64,000 nucleotides of DNA from DATDAH01 sp963845425. Lineage in GTDB: Bacteria > Actinomycetota > Acidimicrobiia > Acidimicrobiales > DATDAH01. Made by a program: the position numbers and the translations under genes. Below, in pieces: positions 35,310-44,763 of the stretch. The DNA is taken from contig CAWJSC010000002.1 of the NCBI GenBank assembly GCA_963845425.1, forward strand, positions 186,001 to 250,000, given 5' to 3'. How positions within the stretch are numbered: position 1 is the first letter of the stretch; each line of letters opens with the position of its first letter. Below the pieces are notes generated by a model. It did no database searches and was not told the DNA's origin. It saw nothing but the letters and a program-made list of their open reading frames with translations.

Positions 35310-36731
35310 ATGGCCGATCTCCCTGAGGGGCTCCTGGACGGGCTCGCCGCAGCCGTCGGGGTCGAGAACCTGCGCACCGGCGCCGACGTCAACGAGGACC
35401 ACAGCCACGACGAGGCCCTGACCGTCGGCTGGCGGATGCCCGATGCCGTGATCCTGCCCACCACCACCGAGCAGGTGGCGGCCGTCCTGCGCCTCGCCGC
35501 GGAGCACCGGGTCCCGGTCACGCCTCGGGGCAGCGGCACCGGCCTGTCGGGGGCGTGCGTGCCGACCAACGGCGGGATCGTGCTCGCCTTCGAGGCGATG
35601 AACGCCGTCCTGGAGATCGACGCCGAGAACCACATGGCCGTCGTACAGCCCGGCGTCACCCTCGAGCAGCTCAACGCCGAGCTGGCCCCGCACGGGTTCT
35701 TCTACCCCGTGTCCCCCGGCGAGAACAGCGCCTCCCTGGGCGGGAACGTGGCCACCAACGCCGGCGGGATGCGGGCCGTGAAGTACGGCGTCACCCGCCA
35801 CCACGTGCTCGGCCTCGAAGCGGTGCTGCCCGGCGGCGAGGTCATCCGCACCGGCGGCAAACTGGTCAAGACCTCGTCCGGGTACGACCTCACCCAGCTC
35901 ATCATCGGCTCGGAGGGAACCCTGGCCGTGGTCACCGAGGTGACGGTCAAGTTGCAGCCCAAGCTGGATCACCGGAGCACACTGCTGGTCCCCTTCGCCA
36001 CCCTCGACGAGGTGGCTCACGCCGTGCCCCGCATCGTGGGCAGCGGGGTCGGGCCGCTCATGACCGAGTACATCGACCTGGTCACCATGGCGGGCATCAC
36101 CGAGGCGGCCGGGCTCGACCTCGGGCTCCCCCAGGAGATCAAGGACACCGCCCTCGCCTACCTGGTCGTCGCCCTCGAAGCCCGCCGGGAGGAGCAGCTC
36201 GAGGCCGACACCGCCGAGGTGGCCGAGCTCGTCACCGAGCTGGGGGCCCTCGACGTCTACGTCCTGCCCCCGGCGGCCGCCAACCAGCTCATCGAGGCTC
36301 GCGAGCGGGCGTTCTGGGTGGCCAAGGCCAACGGGGCCAACGACATCGTCGACACCGTCGTCCCCCGGGCCGCCATCCCCGCCTTCCTGGCCGCGGTGGC
36401 CGACCTGGCGGCGGCCCACGACGCGTGGGTGGTCGGCTGCGGCCACGCCGGGGACGGCAACGTCCACCTGTCCATCTTCCAGGGCGACGACGCGGTCCGC
36501 GCCACGCTCATCAAGGCCATCTTCCGCACGGCGATCGACCACGGTGGGGCCATCTCCGGCGAGCACGGCATCGGTAGCGAGAAGCAGGCCTACTTCCTGG
36601 ACCTCGAGGACCCGGCCAAGCTGGCCCTCATGCGGCGGATCAAGGCCGCCTTCGACCCCGACGGGATCCTCAACCCCGGCACGTTGCTGGACACCGAGCT
36701 GATCGCCGCCACCCCGGAGGCCGCTCGATGA
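35310..36731 (+). CDS. FAD-linked oxidase, GlcD/D-lactate dehydrogenase type
   Basis: The 473-residue VAO/PCMH flavoprotein has a PTTTEQVAAVLRLA strand-helix, the FAD pyrophosphate loop PRGSGTGLSGACVP, a GENSASLGGNVATNAGG segment and GSEGTLAVVTE. The C-terminal FAD-oxidase domain has GCGHAGDGNVH and SGEHGIGSEK. These are the marks of glycolate oxidase subunit D and D-2-hydroxyacid dehydrogenases. The next gene, a ThDP-dependent decarboxylase, overlaps by 4 bp. Together they could oxidise a 2-hydroxyacid to a 2-oxoacid and then decarboxylate it; this coupling is inference. Confidence 0.9.
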   Translation: MADLPEGLLDGLAAAVGVENLRTGADVNEDHSHDEALTVGWRMPDAVILPTTTEQVAAVLRLAAEHRVPVTPRGSGTGLSGACVPTNGGIVLAFEAMNAVLEIDAENHMAVVQPGVTLEQLNAELAPHGFFYPVSPGENSASLGGNVATNAGGMRAVKYGVTRHHVLGLEAVLPGGEVIRTGGKLVKTSSGYDLTQLIIGSEGTLAVVTEVTVKLQPKLDHRSTLLVPFATLDEVAHAVPRIVGSGVGPLMTEYIDLVTMAGITEAAGLDLGLPQEIKDTALAYLVVALEARREEQLEADTAEVAELVTELGALDVYVLPPAAANQLIEARERAFWVAKANGANDIVDTVVPRAAIPAFLAAVADLAAAHDAWVVGCGHAGDGNVHLSIFQGDDAVRATLIKAIFRTAIDHGGAISGEHGIGSEKQAYFLDLEDPAKLALMRRIKAAFDPDGILNPGTLLDTELIAATPEAAR

Positions 36732-38284
36732 ACGGCGCCCAGTCCCTCATCCACACCCTGGTCGACAGTGGTGTGACCGCCTGCTTCGCCAACCCGGGCA
36801 CCAGCGAGATGCATTTCGTGAAGGCGCTGGACCACGTGCCCGAGATGCGAGGCGTGCTCGCCCTCTTCGAGGGCGTGGCCACCGGCGCGGCCGACGGCTA
36901 CGGGCGCATGGCCGACCAGCCGGCCGCCACCCTCCTGCACCTCGGCTCGGGCCTGGCCAACGGCTCGGCCAACCTCCACAACGCCCGCCGGGCCGCCACC
37001 CCGCTGGTGAACATCGTCGGGGACCACGCCACCCACCACAAGCGCTTCGACGCCCCCCTCGACTCCGACATCGAGTCCTCGGCCGGGACCACGGCCGGCT
37101 GGCTGCGGACCTCGACCCGGGCCGACGACGTCGCCCGGGACGCCGCGGAAGCCGTGGCCGCCGCCTTCGGGCCGCCCGGCCAGGTCGCCACGCTGATCCT
37201 GCCCGCCGACGTGTCGTGGTCCGACGCCACGGGACCGGCCGCGCCCGTGGCCCCGACGGCGAGGGCCACCGTCGACGACGCCCGCATCGCCAACGTGGCG
37301 ACGGTGCTGCGCTCGGGCGAGCCGACGGCGCTCCTCGTCGGCGGCACGGTCACCCGTGAGCGGGGCCTGGTCGCCGCCGGCCGCGTGGCGCAGTCCACCG
37401 GGGCGAAGCTCCTCGGCGAGACCTTCCCCGCCCGCATCGAACGGGGCGCCGGCCGCCCCGACCTCGAACGGCTGGCCTACCTGGCCGAGTTCATCGAGAT
37501 GCAGCTCAGCGGGATCCGCCACCTGGTGCTGGTGGACACGCGGTCCCCGGTGTCGTTCTTCGCCTATCCGGACAAGGCGAGTGACCTCGTCCCCGCGGGC
37601 TGCGAGGTGCACACGCTGGCCGCCCCGGGCGACGACGCCGTCGGCGCCCTGGAGGCCCTCGCCGAACTCATCGGCGCCCCGGCCGATGGGGCGCTGCTCA
37701 CCCCCGCCGGGCGGCCGGAGGTCCCAACCGGCGACCTGGACGCCGGGAAGGTGGCCGCCGTCGTCGGGGCCCTGCTGCCGGACGGGGCGATCGTGGTCGA
37801 CGAGGCCCAGACCGCCGGCATCTACACGCCGGCCGCCACCGCCGGCGCCCCCCAACACGACTGGCTCACCCTCTGCGGCGGGGCCATCGGCATGGGCATC
37901 CCGCTGGCCACCGGCGCCGCCGTGGCCTGCCCCGACCGTCGAGTGGTCAACCTGGAGGCCGACGGCAGCGCCATGTACACGCTGCAGGGCTTGTGGACCC
38001 AGGCCCGCGAGGGCCTGGACGTGACGACGATCATCTACAACAACGGCTCCTACGCCATCCTCAACATGGAGATGGGCCGCGTCGGCGCTGAAGCGCCGGG
38101 CCCGACCGCCACCAGCCTCCTGGACATCTCCCGCCCCGACCTCAGCTTCGTCGGCCTGGCCGAAGGCCTGGGCGTCCCCGCCGTCCGCGTCGACAACGCC
38201 GGCGCCCTCCACACCGAGCTGGCCACGTCCCTCCACGAACCAGGCCCCAGGCTCATCGAAGCCATCGTCCCCTCAGGGTTCTGA
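36728..38284 (+). CDS. Thiamine-diphosphate 2-oxoacid decarboxylase, benzoylformate-decarboxylase/acetolactate-synthase type
   Basis: The 518-residue enzyme has the catalytic Glu in ALFEGVATGAADGYGR, the substrate/diphosphate region with a His-rich GDHATHHKRF loop, and the ThDP-Mg motif EADGSAMYT...NNGSYAIL. The usual GDG is replaced by ADG. It is shorter than biosynthetic acetolactate synthase (over 550 residues) and lacks its FAD-domain look, so a decarboxylase such as benzoylformate or oxalyl-CoA-type is more likely. Many database entries for this group say acetolactate synthase large subunit. It forms a translationally coupled pair with the GlcD-like oxidase. Confidence 0.85.
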   Translation: MNGAQSLIHTLVDSGVTACFANPGTSEMHFVKALDHVPEMRGVLALFEGVATGAADGYGRMADQPAATLLHLGSGLANGSANLHNARRAATPLVNIVGDHATHHKRFDAPLDSDIESSAGTTAGWLRTSTRADDVARDAAEAVAAAFGPPGQVATLILPADVSWSDATGPAAPVAPTARATVDDARIANVATVLRSGEPTALLVGGTVTRERGLVAAGRVAQSTGAKLLGETFPARIERGAGRPDLERLAYLAEFIEMQLSGIRHLVLVDTRSPVSFFAYPDKASDLVPAGCEVHTLAAPGDDAVGALEALAELIGAPADGALLTPAGRPEVPTGDLDAGKVAAVVGALLPDGAIVVDEAQTAGIYTPAATAGAPQHDWLTLCGGAIGMGIPLATGAAVACPDRRVVNLEADGSAMYTLQGLWTQAREGLDVTTIIYNNGSYAILNMEMGRVGAEAPGPTATSLLDISRPDLSFVGLAEGLGVPAVRVDNAGALHTELATSLHEPGPRLIEAIVPSGF

Positions 38285-38563
38285 CCCGTCGAACCGGCCA
38301 ACCGAGGCACGGACGGGAGGTGGTGGTGCCAGCGGGTTCCAGAGGTCACGTTCCGTGGCCAGGCACCACCGGCCGTCAGGGCGCCGACCACGATCCGTGC
38401 ACCTCACGCCGGAGCGACAACCATTGGAGGCAATAGGGGGCGGAATCCGCCCCTTATTGCCTCCAATGGCCGCGAAGGGACCGCGCGGCGGGAGCGCCTC
38501 CGACGACCGGCAGCCCGACCTCACGCCCCCGTGGTTGCCTTCGGTTGGTCCGGCCGGTCAGTC
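38285..38563. other. 279-bp convergent non-coding gap with nested inverted repeats
   Basis: This is the longest gap in the window. It holds GCACGGA (38307-38313) paired with 38394-38400, and inside that GGTGGTGCC (38322-38330) paired with 38362-38370, followed by the repeated hairpin at 38421-38469. No coding signal with a start, RBS and codon bias was seen on either strand. Confidence 0.5.
38421..38469. repeat. Repeated long hairpin, copy 1 (GGAGGCAATA family)
   Basis: Arms of 23 bp (38421-38443 and 38447-38469) pair with one mismatch (a G-U in RNA) and leave a 3-nt loop. The core GGAGGCAATAGGGGGCGG recurs exactly in the left arm at 58766-58783. It lies between convergent genes. Confidence 0.75.
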
Positions 38564-39166
38564 TCAGGGCTCGCGGCGGAGGCACCAGACGGGTGGGGTG
38601 GCCTCGAGGCGGATCTCGTCGCAGACGGTGAATCCGGCGCGGGCGTACCAGGCCACGTTGGCTTCCTTCTGGGTTTCGACGTACGCGAAGTCGCCGTCTT
38701 GGTCGCAACGGGCCAGCACGGGCGCCAGCAAGGCGGTGGCCAGGCCGCGGCCGGTGGCGGCCGGGTCGGTGCCGAGCAGCGCGAGGTACCAGTGGGGCTC
38801 GCGGGGGTGGCGCCGGTCGACCTCCAGCAGGAGCTTCGTCGCCTTCGTCCGATTGCGCATCCGCAGGATCACCGGGAGCATCCGGATGCCGAGCCGGGCC
38901 TGCTGGGCGGCCGACCGGGGCACCGAGCCCGGCGGGGCCCATGCGGCCAGCGCGGCGATTCGACCGCCGCGCTCGCCGACCGTGATCTCGGCGTACTGGC
39001 GGAGGTCGGCCAGGTCGGCGGCGAAGAACGACGGACCGCGGCGGTGCTCGTGCAACCGGTCGCGGCTGAAGTGGCCGATGAGCGGGTCGGGCCAGAACGC
39101 CCGGGACAACACCGCCGCCGCCTCGTCGAACTCGTCGGCCCCCAGCGGGCGGATGATGGCGGCCAT
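38564..39166 (-). CDS. GNAT family N-acetyltransferase
   Basis: The 200-residue protein shows the GNAT core: HWYLALLGTDPAATGRGLATALLAPVLARCD is the acetyl-CoA pyrophosphate loop (beta-4, then R/Q-x-x-G-x-G/A as ATGRGLA), followed by YVETQKEANVAWYARAGFTV, the usual beta-5/helix-4 segment with an Asn and Tyr. A DPLIGHF-type N-terminal helix is typical of actinobacterial GNATs of unknown acceptor. Its ATG overlaps the stop of the upstream acyl-CoA synthetase (TGATG), so the two are co-translated. The acceptor may be a protein or a small amine. Confidence 0.87.
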   Translation of the reverse strand: MAAIIRPLGADEFDEAAAVLSRAFWPDPLIGHFSRDRLHEHRRGPSFFAADLADLRQYAEITVGERGGRIAALAAWAPPGSVPRSAAQQARLGIRMLPVILRMRNRTKATKLLLEVDRRHPREPHWYLALLGTDPAATGRGLATALLAPVLARCDQDGDFAYVETQKEANVAWYARAGFTVCDEIRLEATPPVWCLRREP

Positions 39167-40716
39167 CAGACGATCTTGGACTCGTGGTCGCCCCAGTAGC
39201 GGTCCCGCAGCAGGCGCTTGTAGAGCTTGCCGGTGTCGTGGCGGGGTAGCTCGGCCTCGAAGTCGATGCTCTTCGGGCACTTGTAGTGGGCCAGGTGCTC
39301 CCGGCAGTGGGCCAGGAGGGTGGCCTCGAGCTCCGGGCCCACGCGGCCCGGGTCGGCCGCCTGGACCACGGCCTTGACCTGCTCGCCCATCTCCGCATCC
39401 GGCACCCCGAAGACGGCGGCGTCGGTCACCAGCGGGTGGGTGATGAGGACGTCTTCGGCCTCCTGGGGATAGATGTTCACCCCGCCGGAGACGATCATGA
39501 AGTCCTTGCGGTCGGTCAGGTAGAGATAGCCGTCCTCATCCAGTCGGCCCATGTCCCAGTTGGTGGCCCAGCCCCGCTCGTCGTGGGCGCCGGCGGTCTT
39601 GGCCGGGTCGTTGTGGTACTCGAACTGCAGGCCTTGGACCGGGTGCTCGAACCAGACCACGCCGACCTCACCCAGGGGAACGTCGGACCCGTCGCCGTCA
39701 CAGATGTGGATCACCGAGCCCGTGGAGCGACCGACCGAGCCCTTGTGGGCCAACCAGTCCTCGGCGGAGATGGCCGTCGCCCCGATCGCCTCGGTCGACG
39801 AGTAGTACTCGTGCACGATCGGGCCCCACCACTCGATGATCTGCTCCTTCACCGGCACGGGGCAGGGCGCGGCGGCGTGGAGGGCCAACCGGTGGCTGGT
39901 GAGGTCGTAGCGGTCACGAACCTCAGGGGGCAGCTTGAACAGGCGCACGAACATCGTCGGGACCCACTGGCTGTGCGTGACCCTGTAGGTCTGGATGGCC
40001 TGCAGTGACACCTCGGCGTCGAAGTGCTCCATGACCACCGCGGTGCCCCCGAGCCGGTGGACGGCCATGCAGAACTGCAACGGGGCGGCGTGGTAGCAGG
40101 GGGCGGTCGAGAGGTAGACGGTGTCCTCGCCGATCCCGTACCGGCGGAAACCCTCGACGGCCAGGCCGGGCTCGCCCAGAGGCTTGTGCGCCAGCCGGAA
40201 CCGGACCCCCTTGGGGCGGCCGGTCGTGCCCGACGAGTAGAGCATGGCGTGACCCTCCAGCTCCTCGTCCCGGGGCGCCCCGGACACCGAGGCCAGGGCG
40301 TCCTCGTAGCGATCCCAGCCCTCGACGGCACCGTCCATGACCAGCCTCGAGACCACCCGGTCGGTCCGCCGCCCGCCCAGTTCGGCGGCCACCTCGCCCA
40401 TGGCCGCCGTGGTCACCACGGCCCGGGCGTCGCAGTCATCGACGATGTAGGCGACCTCCTCGGCGGTGAGGTGGGTGTTGACCGCCGTGTAGTAGAGGCC
40501 CGAACGCTGAGCGGCCCAGCAGACCTCGAAGAAGCGGGCCTGGTTCTCGACCAGCAGGGCGACGTGGTCGCCGAAGCCGAGGCCGGCCTCGGCCCAGACC
40601 CGGGCCAGGCGGACCGAGCGGTCCTCCAACTCGCCGTAGGTGACCACTGTGGCCGACCCGGCCATGACGACCGCCGGGTGGTCGGGTCGTTGCTGGGCAT
40701 GGACGCCGGGCCACAT
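39166..40716 (-). CDS. AMP-forming acyl-CoA synthetase (ANL superfamily), third copy
   Basis: The 516-residue enzyme has YSSGTTGRPKG at 160-170, EYYSSTEAIG (A5), WATNWDMGRLDEDGYLYLTDRKDFMIVSGGVNIYP as the hinge and A8 region (key residues Asp-Met-Gly, Asp-Arg-Lys, Gly-Gly-Val-Asn), and HDTGKLYKR with the catalytic Lys. It resembles FadD-type long-chain or bile-acid-CoA synthetases. ATG 40716 is chosen because TACGGT lies exactly 7 nt upstream and the conserved N-terminus WPGVHAQQRPDHPAV begins there. A GNAT gene is translationally coupled downstream. Confidence 0.92.
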   Translation of the reverse strand: MWPGVHAQQRPDHPAVVMAGSATVVTYGELEDRSVRLARVWAEAGLGFGDHVALLVENQARFFEVCWAAQRSGLYYTAVNTHLTAEEVAYIVDDCDARAVVTTAAMGEVAAELGGRRTDRVVSRLVMDGAVEGWDRYEDALASVSGAPRDEELEGHAMLYSSGTTGRPKGVRFRLAHKPLGEPGLAVEGFRRYGIGEDTVYLSTAPCYHAAPLQFCMAVHRLGGTAVVMEHFDAEVSLQAIQTYRVTHSQWVPTMFVRLFKLPPEVRDRYDLTSHRLALHAAAPCPVPVKEQIIEWWGPIVHEYYSSTEAIGATAISAEDWLAHKGSVGRSTGSVIHICDGDGSDVPLGEVGVVWFEHPVQGLQFEYHNDPAKTAGAHDERGWATNWDMGRLDEDGYLYLTDRKDFMIVSGGVNIYPQEAEDVLITHPLVTDAAVFGVPDAEMGEQVKAVVQAADPGRVGPELEATLLAHCREHLAHYKCPKSIDFEAELPRHDTGKLYKRLLRDRYWGDHESKIV

Positions 40717-40723
40717 GGCCCAG

Positions 40724-40729
40724 ACCGTA
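40724..40729 (-). promoter_or_regulatory. Leaderless -10 (TACGGT) of the third acyl-CoA synthetase
   Basis: TACGGT on the minus strand is followed by 7 nt and then the ATG, so transcription should start at or beside the start codon. Confidence 0.5.
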
Positions 40730-40748
40730 GATGGCCCCCGGACGCGAC

Positions 40749-40777
40749 CCGGCCCGGCCCACGGGGGGCCGGGCCGG
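40749..40777 (-). terminator. Perfect 12-bp GC hairpin after the small membrane peptide gene
   Basis: CCGGCCCGGCCC (40749-40760) and its complement (40766-40777) leave a 5-nt loop, 19 bp beyond the small gene's stop and 20 bp before the synthetase -10. It isolates the two transcription units. Confidence 0.7.
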
Positions 40778-40795
40778 ATGAGGGGATTCGGGGGA

Positions 40796-40939
40796 TCAGG
40801 TGAAGATGCTGGCCCCACCCGGGCCCACCAGGAGCCCGATGACGATGAGGGCGACGCCCCACAGGACTTCCTTGCGGAGGAGGGCCATTGCGCCGGCGAT
40901 CACCAGGACCGCGGCGAGGATGAACAGGAGCAGGGTCAT
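40796..40939 (-). CDS. Small membrane protein of 47 residues
   Basis: The reverse strand encodes MTLLLFILAAVLVIAGAMAL, a basic turn LRKEV, and a second hydrophobic stretch LWGVALIVIGLLV ending GPGGASIFT. Two short membrane helices in a hairpin with a basic cytoplasmic loop are evident. The ATG is preceded by AAAGGAAC at a good distance, and a perfect hairpin terminator follows, so it is a real monocistronic gene. The terminal GPGG-SIF motif recalls small GPGG-motif proteins found across actinobacteria; function unknown. Confidence 0.7.
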   Translation of the reverse strand: MTLLLFILAAVLVIAGAMALLRKEVLWGVALIVIGLLVGPGGASIFT

Positions 40940-41109
40940 GACGGAGGTTCCTTTCGTGCCGTCGTTGACCCTCATCTACCCCACCCCGCGAACGGCTAGA
41001 CCCGCCGGGGATCAGGGGGCGGCACCACGGCGGGACCCCCTGACCGGGGTCGGGATAGCCTCGTCGGATCACCGCTGTCGACCGGACACCCGCCGCCCCG
41101 TGGACGTCG

Positions 41110-43215
41110 GTGCTGGCCCGCCTCACCGTTGCCGCCGTCGTCGCCGACCGCGAAGGCACGATCGTCTACGCCAACGACGCCGTGGCGACGCTCCTCGGTC
41201 GGCCTGCCGCCGCCCTGATCGGCCGACCCGTGACCACGCTGATCCCCCGCCGCCTCCTCGCGGCACACCGCGCCGGCTTCGCCCGATGGGCCCAAGCCGA
41301 CGCCGACGAGTTCGACGGGCGCTACCTCCGCCTCCCCGCATTGAGCGCGACCGGTGACGAGGTCCCGGTGGGCGCGGTGCTGAGCCCGGTGACCGGGCCC
41401 GACGGCCGGGACCACGTGCTCGCCCTGATCCGTCCTCGGGACGCCCCCCACGAGGCGGTCAACGCGGTCGCCCTCGAGCTCGTCAGTGAGCTGGCCCAGG
41501 ACCAGCCGGTGGCCGACGCGGTCGGTGGCCTCCTCCGGGTCATCGGACAGCGACTCGACTGGGACCTCACCAACCTGTGGGTCGTGGACGACGACTGGGG
41601 GGCGTTACGCGTGCTCGGCATGTGGAGCGCCCCCGGACAGGAACACCACCTGTTCCAGGCCGCCACCCGCGAGACCACCTTCACCCCCGGCACGGGGCTG
41701 GCCGGCCAGGTGTGGGCCAGCGGGGTCCCTCGCTCCGTCGAGCGCCTCGACGTGGACCCGGATTTCCTGCGCCGGAAGGCGGCGCTGGCCTCGGGCCTGC
41801 GGACCGGGTTCGCCTTCCCGATCGAGCACAGGGGCCAGGTCGTCGGGGTCATCGACATGTTCCGCTCCCGCCCCGAGCCGATCGAGGGCGAGCACGTCGC
41901 GGTGCTCGCCGGCATCGGCGAGCACCTGGGCCAGTACCTGGACCGGGTCCGACGTCAGGAACGGGACCATCGGGTCGAAGAACGCCTCCGCCTCATCACG
42001 GCCGGCAACGCACTCCTGGCCCGCTGGCTGGACTACCCCGCGCCCCTCGACGACGTGTGCGCCCTGCTCGTCCCCGAGGTGGCCGAGGTGTGCGTGGTCG
42101 ACCTCGTCCGCGACACCCACCTGGAACGGGCGGGCCAGGCCTACGCCGACCCGGAGTACGAGGCCGACGTCGACCGGTTCAGCGAGCTGGTGCCGCTGGA
42201 GACCATCCAGGCCGGGCCGATCGCGGTCGTCCACACCGGCGACAGCATCGTCTACGAGGAGGTCGGAGCCGACGAGCTGGCCGCCGGCGTCCCGGTCGAC
42301 CTCCCCCCGGACCTCCTCGGTCGACTGGCCCCCGTGTCCACCCTGATCGTCCCGATGGTCGGCCGGGGCGCTGTGGTCGGGACCCTGTCCCTCGCCCGAC
42401 GGGGCGGCCGTTTCGCCGACGACGACCGTCGCTTCGCCGAAGAGCTCGGCCGCCACATCGGCCTGGCCGTGGCCAACGCCGCCCTCTTCGAACGCGAGCG
42501 GGCGGTGGCCACCGCGCTCCAGCAGAGCCTCCTGCCCCCCCACCTCCCCGAGGTCCCCGGCATGGAGATCGCCTGCCGGTACGAGCCCGGGGGGTCACGC
42601 CTGATCGTCGGCGGCGACTTCTATGACCTCTTCGAGGTCGAGCCGGGCTGCTGGATCGCGCTCGTGGGCGATGTCTGTGGCACCGGGGCCGAGGCCGCGG
42701 CCATCACCTCCCAGGTCCGCTACTCGGCCCGGGCCCTGGCCTCCCGTGTCGACAGCCCGGCCGAGCTCCTGACCGAGATAAACGCCGCGCTGCTCGACCG
42801 GGGCGACACGCGCTTCTGCACGGCTCTGGTGGCGCGGCTCACGCCGGGACCCGACGGGGTGGAGGTGACCCTGGCCAGCGGCGGTCATCCACCACCGGTG
42901 CTGATCAGCCGGTCGGGCACGCGTCTGGTTGACTGCCCGGGGACGCTCCTGGGCATCTACACCGACACCGTCCACGGCGAGGTCGAGCTGGTCCTGGGCC
43001 ATGGGGAGTCCCTGGCGCTCTACACCGACGGCGTCACCGAGACCCGGGACGCCGGAGGGGAGATGCTCGGCGAGGAACGACTGGTGGCGGTGCTCGACGC
43101 CTGCGTCGAGGCGCACGCCGAGAAGACGGCTGACCAACTGGTGCAGGCTGCCGTGGAGCACGCCGCCTTCACCCCGGCCGACGACATCGCCGTCCTGGTG
43201 CTGCGGCACCCGTGA
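41110..43215 (+). CDS. PP2C-type (SpoIIE/RsbU) phosphatase with PAS and two GAF domains
   Basis: The 701-residue protein has a PAS domain (about 1-110), a GAF domain (about 115-280), a second GAF (about 300-455) and a C-terminal SpoIIE-type phosphatase (about 460-701). Phosphatase marks are LQQSLLPPHLPEVPG at the domain entry, VGGDFYDLF (metal Asp), VGDVCGTGAEAA, and LYTDGVTE. Such enzymes dephosphorylate anti-anti-sigma factors in response to sensed signals and so free a sigma factor; no anti-sigma kinase lies next to it. GTG 41110 is the first canonical start after an in-frame TAG at 41056. The M1 peptidase overlaps its stop. Confidence 0.9.
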   Translation: MLARLTVAAVVADREGTIVYANDAVATLLGRPAAALIGRPVTTLIPRRLLAAHRAGFARWAQADADEFDGRYLRLPALSATGDEVPVGAVLSPVTGPDGRDHVLALIRPRDAPHEAVNAVALELVSELAQDQPVADAVGGLLRVIGQRLDWDLTNLWVVDDDWGALRVLGMWSAPGQEHHLFQAATRETTFTPGTGLAGQVWASGVPRSVERLDVDPDFLRRKAALASGLRTGFAFPIEHRGQVVGVIDMFRSRPEPIEGEHVAVLAGIGEHLGQYLDRVRRQERDHRVEERLRLITAGNALLARWLDYPAPLDDVCALLVPEVAEVCVVDLVRDTHLERAGQAYADPEYEADVDRFSELVPLETIQAGPIAVVHTGDSIVYEEVGADELAAGVPVDLPPDLLGRLAPVSTLIVPMVGRGAVVGTLSLARRGGRFADDDRRFAEELGRHIGLAVANAALFERERAVATALQQSLLPPHLPEVPGMEIACRYEPGGSRLIVGGDFYDLFEVEPGCWIALVGDVCGTGAEAAAITSQVRYSARALASRVDSPAELLTEINAALLDRGDTRFCTALVARLTPGPDGVEVTLASGGHPPPVLISRSGTRLVDCPGTLLGIYTDTVHGEVELVLGHGESLALYTDGVTETRDAGGEMLGEERLVAVLDACVEAHAEKTADQLVQAAVEHAAFTPADDIAVLVLRHP

Positions 43216-44720
43216 CCGAGCCCACGCCCGAGGAACCGACGACGACCGGCGGTCCCCGCCGGGTCGTCGTCGTGGTCGCCGTCCTGGCCGTCATCGTGGC
43301 CGCGGTCGTCGCCGTGGTGGTCCTCACCCGGGACGACGCGGACGACGCGACCGCGACCGAGTCCGCCACCACCGAAGCCGCACCCGACGAGGCCGACGGC
43401 GACGAGCCAACGCCCGACGCCGTGGTCGGCGACGACACCGTGGGTGACCCCTACGCCCCCGCCAGCGGGGCCACCGGCTACGACGCCCTCCACTACGACA
43501 TCAGGTTCTCCTACGACCCCGACGACGGCCGCGTGGAGGGGGTGACGACCATGACCGCCGAGGCCGACGAGGCACTCGCCGGCTTCTCGGTCGACCTGTA
43601 CGAGTTGGCGATGGGCGAGGTGACCGTCGACGGCGAGGAGGCCGAGTTCGACGTCGACGGCCGGGACGTGCGCATCACCCCGGCCGAGCCGATCGCCGAG
43701 GGCGAGGAGTTCGTCACCGAGATGGCCTACTCGGGTGTCCCCGAGCCGGTGATCAGTGCGGGGTTCCCGACCGGCTGGCTGACGACCGACGCCGGCGGCG
43801 CCTACGTCATCGGCGAGCCCGATGGTGCCGCGACCTGGTTCCCGGGCAACGACCACCCGTCCGACAAGGCCACCCTCACCCTGTCGGCCACCGTGCCCCG
43901 CGGCTGGGTCGCGGCCTCCAACGGGGCGTTCGAGGGTCGGCGCCGCAAGGGCGACGCCGTCACCTGGGCCTGGTCGGAGGACGACCCGATCGCCACCTAC
44001 CTGGTGACCGTGGCCATCGACCAGTTCCGGGTGGTGGAGGAGGAGACCGACGGCGGCCTGCCGCTGATCAGCTTCTACCCCGAGGACGACGCCGACCGCC
44101 TGACCGAAGACTTCGCGGACGCCGGGGACATGGTCGAAGCCTTCGAGGAGGTCTTCGGGCCGTACCCCTTCGACGAGTATGGGGCCATCGTCATCCCGGA
44201 GTCGCTCGGCTACGCCCTCGAGACCCAGACCCGGTCCACGTTCGGCATCGACGTCGCGTCCATGGACGAGTTCCAGGCCCACGAACTGGCCCACCAGTGG
44301 TTCGGTGACTCCATGACCCCGAGCCGATGGGAGGACATCTGGCTCAACGAGGGCTTCGCCACCTACGGCGAGATGCTCTGGTCCGAGGCCTCCGAGGAGG
44401 GCTACGACATCGACGCTGACGCCGAGTCCCGCCGGGACGGCCTGGCCGGCTACGACGAGGACCCGATCCGGGATCCGGGCGTCGACCGCTGGTTCTCCGA
44501 AGCCGTCTACCAGCGGGGCGGCCTCGCCCTCCACGCCCTTCGGCGCACGGCCGGCGACGAGGACTTCTTCGAGATCCTGAAGCGCTGGTCGGCCGACTTC
44601 CGGCACGCCAACGTGACCACCGACGACTTCATCGCCCTGTCCGAGGAGATCAGCGGCGACGAGCTCGATGCCCTCTTCGAGGCCTGGCTGGAGGACGACG
44701 AGATCCCCGCGCTGCCCTGA
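43212..44720 (+). CDS. M1 family metallopeptidase, membrane-anchored
   Basis: The 502-residue protein has an N-terminal membrane anchor (VVVVVAVLAVIVAAVVAVVVL, about 17-37), an acidic linker (about 40-80), an M1-type beta N-domain, and the thermolysin-like domain. Zinc ligands are His357-Glu-x-x-His361 (HELAHQWFGD) and Glu380 (NEGFATYGE), with the regular 18-residue spacing. The C-terminal helical domain is short (about 90 residues), as in bacterial cold-active M1 peptidases. An extracytoplasmic aminopeptidase is implied. It overlaps the phosphatase gene by 4 bp (GTGA). Asp and Glu are very frequent, suggesting an acidic surface. Confidence 0.9.
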   Translation: MTEPTPEEPTTTGGPRRVVVVVAVLAVIVAAVVAVVVLTRDDADDATATESATTEAAPDEADGDEPTPDAVVGDDTVGDPYAPASGATGYDALHYDIRFSYDPDDGRVEGVTTMTAEADEALAGFSVDLYELAMGEVTVDGEEAEFDVDGRDVRITPAEPIAEGEEFVTEMAYSGVPEPVISAGFPTGWLTTDAGGAYVIGEPDGAATWFPGNDHPSDKATLTLSATVPRGWVAASNGAFEGRRRKGDAVTWAWSEDDPIATYLVTVAIDQFRVVEEETDGGLPLISFYPEDDADRLTEDFADAGDMVEAFEEVFGPYPFDEYGAIVIPESLGYALETQTRSTFGIDVASMDEFQAHELAHQWFGDSMTPSRWEDIWLNEGFATYGEMLWSEASEEGYDIDADAESRRDGLAGYDEDPIRDPGVDRWFSEAVYQRGGLALHALRRTAGDEDFFEILKRWSADFRHANVTTDDFIALSEEISGDELDALFEAWLEDDEIPALP

Positions 44721-44763
44721 CCGCGCGAGGCTGCCCCCCGACGAACAGCTCCAGGGGGTGGCG

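Noticed and set aside
38273..38524. Possible small protein on the minus strand in the 279-bp gap
   Set aside because: The frame runs through both inverted repeats, has no RBS and shares its middle only with the other hairpin copy, so the similarity comes from the repeat and not from a protein.
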